Origin: an uncultured Saprospiraceae bacterium
GTDB taxonomy: Bacteria > Bacteroidota > Bacteroidia > Chitinophagales > Saprospiraceae
Reading direction: 5' to 3'
DNA: 12,034 nucleotides
NCBI GenBank assembly: GCA_937973565.1
Contig: CALJKQ010000330.1
Span: forward strand, 1 to 12,034
Notes under the pieces: generated by a model
Databases searched by the model: none
What the model saw: the letters and a program-made list of their open reading frames with translations, nothing else
What the model was told of the DNA's origin: nothing
Made by a program: the position numbers and the translations under genes
Shown: positions 7,796 through 12,034 of the stretch, piece by piece
Layout: each line of letters starts with the position of its first letter
Numbering within the stretch: the first letter of the stretch is position 1

Positions 7796-8338
7796 TTATT
7801 TCACAAAGGTCAGTTTGATAATTTCATCTTCTGACAATAATGCTTCGGCATTGATGATGATGTTGTCTTTTTTTACTCCTTTGATCTCCAGATAAGCCAA
7901 ACAAGCATTTAACCTGTTTTTTAGCAATGTCTTGCTTTTGTTGTCTGCAGGAGTTGCATAGACGTTGATTAAGATGCGGTGTTTATTGAAAAAAGAACTT
8001 TCAGCTGCCTGATCCAATGCGTTGACAATATCCTGTGTAAGTAGTGCAGTGTTGGATTTGAATCGCAAATCATAATCTTCAGAGGAAATTCTTTCGAACT
8101 GTCCAGATTCCGCGTACTGGGTCTGCCCTTCTTGTTTTTGTCTTCTTACCAGTGTATATCCCCTCAAATAATTGACATCCTCGCCGTAAACATTCTTGAT
8201 CGAACCATCTGAATTGAGGTCCACTCTGAGAGGTACTACGTTGTATAGGATTACCGTATTTTGTAGCTTACTCTGAGCATTGGAGACGGATACGAAGGCC
8301 ATAAACAGACCCACGCAAAATATAATTTTATTGTTCAT
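7796..8338 (-). CDS. Secreted hypothetical protein with degenerate OmpA-like C-terminal domain
   Basis: A 180-residue protein. Residues 1-21 form a signal peptide ending in SVSNA before Gln22, a common Bacteroidota pattern. Residues about 28-90 I do not recognise. Residues about 91-180 resemble an OmpA C-terminal domain in order and spacing: LRFKSNTALL, a helix, ILINVYATPAD (122-132), then NRLNACLAYLEIKGVKKDNI (141-160), which parallels the family's LSxxRAxxVxxYLxxxGI. The usual GHTD is replaced by VYATPAD, so peptidoglycan binding is uncertain. Its length fits a periplasmic or outer-membrane-associated protein. It starts 21 bases after nusB on the same strand and is probably co-transcribed. 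This is a structural analogy by eye, not a firm family call. Confidence 0.6.
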   Translation of the reverse strand: MNNKIIFCVGLFMAFVSVSNAQSKLQNTVILYNVVPLRVDLNSDGSIKNVYGEDVNYLRGYTLVRRQKQEGQTQYAESGQFERISSEDYDLRFKSNTALLTQDIVNALDQAAESSFFNKHRILINVYATPADNKSKTLLKNRLNACLAYLEIKGVKKDNIIINAEALLSEDEIIKLTFVK

Positions 8339-8359
8339 GGACAGAACGATTAGGTTGCA

Positions 8360-9295
8360 TTACTCTTCCAACCCTCTACCCGATTTGGCGATTTTCCCTT
8401 CTTCCGTCAATTTGTTTTGCAAACGGTCCAAAACACCGTTGATAAACTCCTTGCTTTTAGAGGTGCTGTAAACCTTGGAAAGCTCGACATATTCATTGAG
8501 GGTCACCTTAACCGGAATTGAATCGCAGTACATGAACTCAACAATGGCCATTTTCAACATAATCATATCGATAACCGCCACTCTGTCATGATGCCAGTTC
8601 TTCAAAACCGGACTAATGTAATCCAATAACGTTTTATCGAGCTCAAAAGTTCGCAGGAGCAAAAATTCCCCGAAATCTTTGATACATTCTTCTTCGGGGT
8701 AATACTCTTTATAGAAATCTTCCTTTTCAAAAGGCAGACCTTTCAGCACTTTTTTAATGGATCCAATGACCAAAGATTTGTCATCATCCCAGGTAACATA
8801 CTGATCTTCAATTAATTCGTTATAATCTGCGCTTTGTCTGCAAAATCTAAACAGCTCAAGCAACATTTCAAGGTCATCCTCCAGGGTGGTGGGTTTGGAG
8901 ATGTAATCCTGATACGCATCTATTTTTTGAAAATCGTAATAAATTTTCCGGAAGATGTCTTTGTCTGTCCGTTCCTTGAAATGATACTTGTCAAAAACCT
9001 TTTGGATGTTTTTGTTTTTTTCAAGATCCTGAATTAAAGCGTTGTGATAAATTTTGGCGTCAAAACTTTTATCAATATCAGAGGGAAGGTACTTTGTAGA
9101 CCTCTTATCCTTGTCTTCTTCTGCAATGCTGGCTATCTGTAGAAGGGTATAAATATTGTAAAGAAACAACTCGAAACTGGTATCGATACTTTTCCAATAC
9201 CTTTTCAGCAGCTCATCTCTTGTAATTCCCTCATCTCTGGAAGCACTATACAACAATTGGATGACCTTAATTCTAACACTTCTTCTACTCAACAT
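8360..9295 (-). CDS. nusB: Transcription antitermination factor NusB (long form with internal insertion)
   Basis: A 311-residue NusB, about twice the length of the E. coli protein (139). The N-terminal RNA-binding helix is kept (SRRSVRIKVIQLLYSAS, 3-19). The second half of the fold starts near 206 and includes WHHDRVAVIDMIMLKMAIVEF (234-254) and the signature IPVKVTLNEYVELSKVYS (260-277) followed by FINGVLDRL (284-292). Between about 25 and 205 lies a charged, helical insertion. In E. coli the comparable stretch is about 45 residues. I recall similar long forms as usual in Bacteroidota. NusB with NusE (S10) binds boxA RNA and supports antitermination, especially of rRNA operons. In many Bacteroidota, nusB is followed by a DUF1573 gene and yajC. 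Here a different small gene follows, and yajC is about 8 kb away. Confidence 0.9.
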   Translation of the reverse strand: MLSRRSVRIKVIQLLYSASRDEGITRDELLKRYWKSIDTSFELFLYNIYTLLQIASIAEEDKDKRSTKYLPSDIDKSFDAKIYHNALIQDLEKNKNIQKVFDKYHFKERTDKDIFRKIYYDFQKIDAYQDYISKPTTLEDDLEMLLELFRFCRQSADYNELIEDQYVTWDDDKSLVIGSIKKVLKGLPFEKEDFYKEYYPEEECIKDFGEFLLLRTFELDKTLLDYISPVLKNWHHDRVAVIDMIMLKMAIVEFMYCDSIPVKVTLNEYVELSKVYSTSKSKEFINGVLDRLQNKLTEEGKIAKSGRGLEE

Positions 9296-9339
9296 ACTAC
9301 CAATATTAAAACAGCTGCCCGGATTTACAAATATGGATG

Positions 9340-9347
9340 CAAAGATA
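9340..9347 (-). promoter_or_regulatory. Putative -7 promoter box for nusB
   Basis: The minus-strand reading TATCTTTG is an exact match to TAnnTTTG. It lies 45 bases upstream of ATG 9295, giving a leader of about 38 bases. No TTTG box is seen at the expected -33 spacing. I saw no exact rightward match for the divergent oxidoreductase in this 153-base gap. Confidence 0.42.
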
Positions 9348-9448
9348 GATATAAATAGTTATAATATTTTGCCATTTACCACATAATTGTGCATGATTTG
9401 TATTTTGTGCTTACTTTTTTGGGCTTATTGAAGATTAAATCATAAAAA

Positions 9449-10612
9449 ATGAAAATTGTTGTAGTTGGAGCAGGTGCTTTTGGAGGTTGGCTTGCGCTGT
9501 TTCTTCTCAGAAAGGGTTTTGAAGTGATTTTGGTCGATGGACATGGCGCTGGCAATGCCCGTTCCAGTTCCGGTGATGAGACCAGGGTTATAAGGAGTGT
9601 ATATAAAGACGAAATTTATGCACGATTTGCCCAAAGATCCATGAAAATATGGCAAGAACACGAAGCAGACAAAACTGAAAGATTCTTTTTTCCCATAGGG
9701 GTTTTGAACTTAATAGGAAGAGATGAAAGTCGCTGGTTGGCTGCCAGGCATCATTTAGACAAACTGGGCATTTCTTATGATTTAATGGACACAACTACGC
9801 TGGTGAAAAAGTATTCCTGTATTTCCCCAACAGGACTAAATTATGCTGTTTTGGAAAAAAGTGGAGGTTATCTGAGAGCCAGAAGGGGTTGTGAATCTGT
9901 TGTAGAACAATTCATCTCATTGGGAGGCAATTACCTGCGGGCCTTTATTAATCCTGTTGAGATTGAAGGTGGGAAAATACGCCATTTAACGACCATTTCC
10001 GGTGAAAAAATCGAAGGTGACCACTTTGTTTTAGCCGCTGGATCGTGGCTTGGACAGCTGATGCCTGAAAAATCATCAGCTTACATTACGCCCACCCGAC
10101 AAGATCTCTATTATTTTGGAATGCCTCAATCTGCGGTTGAAAAAATGTCAAACCTGCCCGTATGGTGTGACTTCAGCAGTCTTGATGATGATGTGATGTA
10201 TTACGGCATCCCCGCCAATGACATGGGTTCACAAGGATTTGGATTTAAGATCGGAGAGGATGTTGCAGGCCCTGTGTTTGATCCTGAATCCGGGGAAAGG
10301 ACAATTTCAAAAGAAGGTCTTGAGCGAGCCAGACACTTCATGCACCAACGGTTTCCTTGCATGGCCGGAGCGCCATTGTTGCAGTCGAGGGTTTGTCAGT
10401 ATGAAAATTCTCCGGATGCGCATTTGATTGCCGATAAACTTCCAAGCTATGAAAATCTATGGGTACTGGGAGGCGGTTCGGGTCATGGCTACAAGCTGGG
10501 GGCCGCTGTTGGCGAATACATGGCGGGACTGATGGCCGGTGATAGCAACCCGGAACCTATTTTGTCATTTGAAAGGTTTTCCCGGCCTTTGGATCAGGAT
10601 AAAAGGCGTTAG
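9449..10612 (+). CDS. Monomeric sarcosine oxidase-family FAD-dependent oxidoreductase
   Basis: A 387-residue DAO-fold flavoprotein of about the length of monomeric sarcosine oxidase. It has an FAD-binding VVGAGAFGGWLA (5-16) with Asp30 at the strand end, and SSGDETRVIRSVY (40-52), which parallels the HHGDTRIIRxxY segment of the sarcosine/N-methyltryptophan oxidases. Other matches are VLAAGSW (194-200), FGFKIG (264-269) with a lysine where the family's oxygen-activating Lys lies, SRVCQYENSPD (313-323) and GGGSGHGYKL (341-350). Cys316 matches the cysteine that carries covalent 8-alpha FAD in this family. It probably oxidises an N-methyl or cyclic secondary amino acid to an imine with release of hydrogen peroxide. 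The exact substrate (sarcosine, pipecolate or other) is not decided. It stands alone between minus-strand genes, and 4 bases separate its stop from the convergent SUI1 gene. Confidence 0.86.
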   Translation: MKIVVVGAGAFGGWLALFLLRKGFEVILVDGHGAGNARSSSGDETRVIRSVYKDEIYARFAQRSMKIWQEHEADKTERFFFPIGVLNLIGRDESRWLAARHHLDKLGISYDLMDTTTLVKKYSCISPTGLNYAVLEKSGGYLRARRGCESVVEQFISLGGNYLRAFINPVEIEGGKIRHLTTISGEKIEGDHFVLAAGSWLGQLMPEKSSAYITPTRQDLYYFGMPQSAVEKMSNLPVWCDFSSLDDDVMYYGIPANDMGSQGFGFKIGEDVAGPVFDPESGERTISKEGLERARHFMHQRFPCMAGAPLLQSRVCQYENSPDAHLIADKLPSYENLWVLGGGSGHGYKLGAAVGEYMAGLMAGDSNPEPILSFERFSRPLDQDKRR

Positions 10613-10616
10613 TTGT

Positions 10617-10976
10617 CTATCCTCCGGCTTTTTTAACGTTTTTGAAGCCCCACTCTATAAGCAAGGCAACTACTTTTTCTCTTTGATTGCCTTGAATTAT
10701 GATTTCACCTTCTTTGGCAGCGCCCCCCACACCGATGCGGGATTTGATCTTTTTACAATAATCTTCGAGCTCTTCGTCCGGCAGGCTTTCGAGTCCTTTT
10801 ATGATGATTGCCTCTCTTCCACCCCTTCCCTTCCTTTCGTAATGGACCTTAACCGGCCATTTCAAATGACTTTTGTCCGGTGTACTTTCGGATTCGGGTT
10901 CAGGAGCATTTTCAGGATTGCCCATTTTCTGAAGGTCTTCCCAGGAAATTTGGATGGGTTTGGGTTTATCCGCCAT
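10617..10976 (-). CDS. eIF1/SUI1-like translation factor (YciH family)
   Basis: A 119-residue protein. Residues 1-38 are charged and low in complexity, with a Pro/Glu/Ser-rich linker (22-34). Residues about 40-119 are a SUI1 domain: VHYERKGRGGREAIIIKGLE (44-63), IGVGGAAKEGEIIIQGNQREKV (81-102) and a C-terminal KKAGG. Bacterial YciH-like proteins resemble eukaryotic eIF1 and may bind the small ribosomal subunit to affect start-codon choice. That function is inferred from the family and is not shown here. The gene starts 3 bases after the stop of the upstream serine hydrolase on the same strand, so it is likely co-transcribed with it. Confidence 0.9.
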   Translation of the reverse strand: MADKPKPIQISWEDLQKMGNPENAPEPESESTPDKSHLKWPVKVHYERKGRGGREAIIIKGLESLPDEELEDYCKKIKSRIGVGGAAKEGEIIIQGNQREKVVALLIEWGFKNVKKAGG

Positions 10977-10979
10977 TGG

Positions 10980-12034
10980 TTATTGAGGTCTTCTTTTCCA
11001 GTTGTAATTGATCATTCTGAGTACCAGTAAGCCAAGGTCTTTGGTTCCGAAAGCAGAGTTCGACAAGATGACAACTGCCGTTTTGTTTTCTGGCACCATG
11101 CCGATAAAGGCACTATGGCCGTTGGTATTGCCATTGTTGATCAAAGCCTTGGTTTTTTTATTGATTCTTATACCGTGCCAGCCCGAAGTATAATAGAGCT
11201 TTTCGTTGTATGAAGGTTTTTCCAATGCGAGGATTTTGGAGCCCAATGCGTCTAAATCCGTTCCCGATTGCGACATCATTGCTCGCAAAAATTTGAGCAT
11301 ATCAGGGACATTGCTTTTGATGCCTTCACTGGCAGAAAAGGAATTAAAAGACCAGGGACTCGCAGCGGATAAGGATCTGTCGACACCTGCGGCAAGCACA
11401 TTGTCTTTTTTCTCTTTGAAATCGACAAAGCTATGCCTCATGTCCAGCGGAGAACAAATGTATTGCTCCAGGACGTCTCCAAAACTCTGACCTGTGGCTG
11501 CTTCGATGATAACTTCCAGCATAGCATAATTGATGTGTGAATAGTTAAAATCAGTTTGGTTTTTAACCGGAACAAAACGGGCGTAATACTTCAAAAGTTC
11601 AGATTTGGAGTAAAATTCATAGGGATTTTGAGGGTCCTCTTCATGCTCTCCAAACCATTGGGGTCTGCGGGGGAAAGGCGCTGTATGGTTGAGCAGATCC
11701 AGAATGGTTAAGTTGTTTAACCTTGGATTTTGGACATCTACCCCTAAAAATGAATTAACCTTATCCTCGATATGAAGGATGCCAGCCTGATCCAAGGCAT
11801 AGACCAGCATAGAAGTGACAGCTTTGGAAACACTGCCGGTTTCAAAAATGGCTGCGGAATCCAGAAAGACTTCTTTTTTGCCTGCCTCCTTACCAAAAGT
11901 TAGAATGTATGTAGAATCCCCATCCGAAATACCAATTACAAAGCCCGGCGTAAGGTCATAGCTTAGGTCTGCATCGTATTGGATGATTTTGGTGATTTCC
12001 TCCCTCAAATTGGTAGTTTGGGCACACAACTGAG
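10980..12034 (-). CDS. Secreted beta-lactamase-fold serine hydrolase (class C/PBP-like), N-terminus cut by window edge
   Basis: A serine hydrolase of the class C beta-lactamase/DD-peptidase fold (PF00144-like). I number residues from a TTG at 12029. That TTG is probably internal: the frame stays open to the window edge and reads QLCAQTT, like the end of a signal peptide cleaved before Gln, so the true start is outside. The nucleophile motif is GSVSKAVTS, with Ser66 and Lys69 (SxxK). The second motif is YSHINYAM (163-170), with Tyr163 but His165 where YxN proteins have Asn. The third motif region (298-304, NNGNTNG) lines up with the usual HTGGTPG, so the His/Lys before Thr-Gly is replaced. ILSNSA (321-326) follows as is usual. 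Likely a secreted esterase or peptidase-like enzyme. True beta-lactamase activity is doubtful. Confidence 0.82.
   Translation of the reverse strand, partial: QLCAQTTNLREEITKIIQYDADLSYDLTPGFVIGISDGDSTYILTFGKEAGKKEVFLDSAAIFETGSVSKAVTSMLVYALDQAGILHIEDKVNSFLGVDVQNPRLNNLTILDLLNHTAPFPRRPQWFGEHEEDPQNPYEFYSKSELLKYYARFVPVKNQTDFNYSHINYAMLEVIIEAATGQSFGDVLEQYICSPLDMRHSFVDFKEKKDNVLAAGVDRSLSAASPWSFNSFSASEGIKSNVPDMLKFLRAMMSQSGTDLDALGSKILALEKPSYNEKLYYTSGWHGIRINKKTKALINNGNTNGHSAFIGMVPENKTAVVILSNSAFGTKDLGLLVLRMINYNWKRRPQ

Noticed and set aside
10597..10622. GGATA...TATCC inverted repeat between the convergent oxidoreductase and SUI1 genes, followed by a T run
   Set aside because: The stem is only 5 bp with a 16-base loop, and the T run is not directly adjacent. 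This is too weak to call a terminator.
10539..11030. 163-codon plus-strand open frame across the oxidoreductase end and SUI1 gene
   Set aside because: It overlaps two well-supported genes. The translation is Phe-rich and shows no family features.
12027..12029. TTG as the true start of the serine hydrolase
   Set aside because: The frame is open to the window edge and the residues around it look like a signal-peptide cleavage region, so the gene continues outside.

Overview
The window looks like an ordinary stretch of a Bacteroidota chromosome, moderately AT-rich and tightly packed. I infer the phylum from several signs. The genes mostly lack Shine-Dalgarno sites. Exact TAnnTTTG promoter boxes face several starts. 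NusB carries a long internal insertion, signal peptides end in Ala-Gln, and MoxR is paired with a DUF58 protein. A Saprospiria-like lineage is a guess only. There are no tRNA or rRNA genes, transposons, phage genes, CRISPR arrays or long repeats that I can see, and no gene-free stretch exceeds about 220 bases.

Layout from left to right. (1) A minus-strand block runs from 3590 to the left edge: a short-chain 3-hydroxyacyl-CoA dehydrogenase, a family 4-like glycosyltransferase that starts with TTG 2 bases after the dehydrogenase stop, then a riboflavin-pathway DHBP synthase, and the first 47 codons of yajC. (2) A plus-strand pair, 3694-5996, is a MoxR-type AAA+ ATPase overlapping a membrane-anchored DUF58 protein by ATGA. 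(3) A minus-strand block runs from 9295 to 5997: nusB, a secreted protein with an OmpA-like C-terminus, a CtlX-type guanidino-group hydrolase, and a putative lipoprotein alpha/beta hydrolase overlapping it by ATGA. (4) A lone plus-strand sarcosine-oxidase-family flavoprotein occupies 9449-10612. (5) A minus-strand pair at the right edge is a secreted beta-lactamase-fold serine hydrolase (cut at its N-terminus by the window end) followed by an eIF1/SUI1-like protein.

Most genes are core or metabolic functions: riboflavin synthesis, protein export, transcription antitermination, beta-oxidation-type chemistry and amino-acid or amine breakdown. I do not see a coherent undescribed system. The points most worth a second look are the DHBP synthase whose C-terminal GTP cyclohydrolase II-like domain has lost all three zinc cysteines, the degenerate OmpA-like protein behind nusB, the MoxR/DUF58 pair without the rest of a Bat operon, and the coupled CtlX/hydrolase pair.
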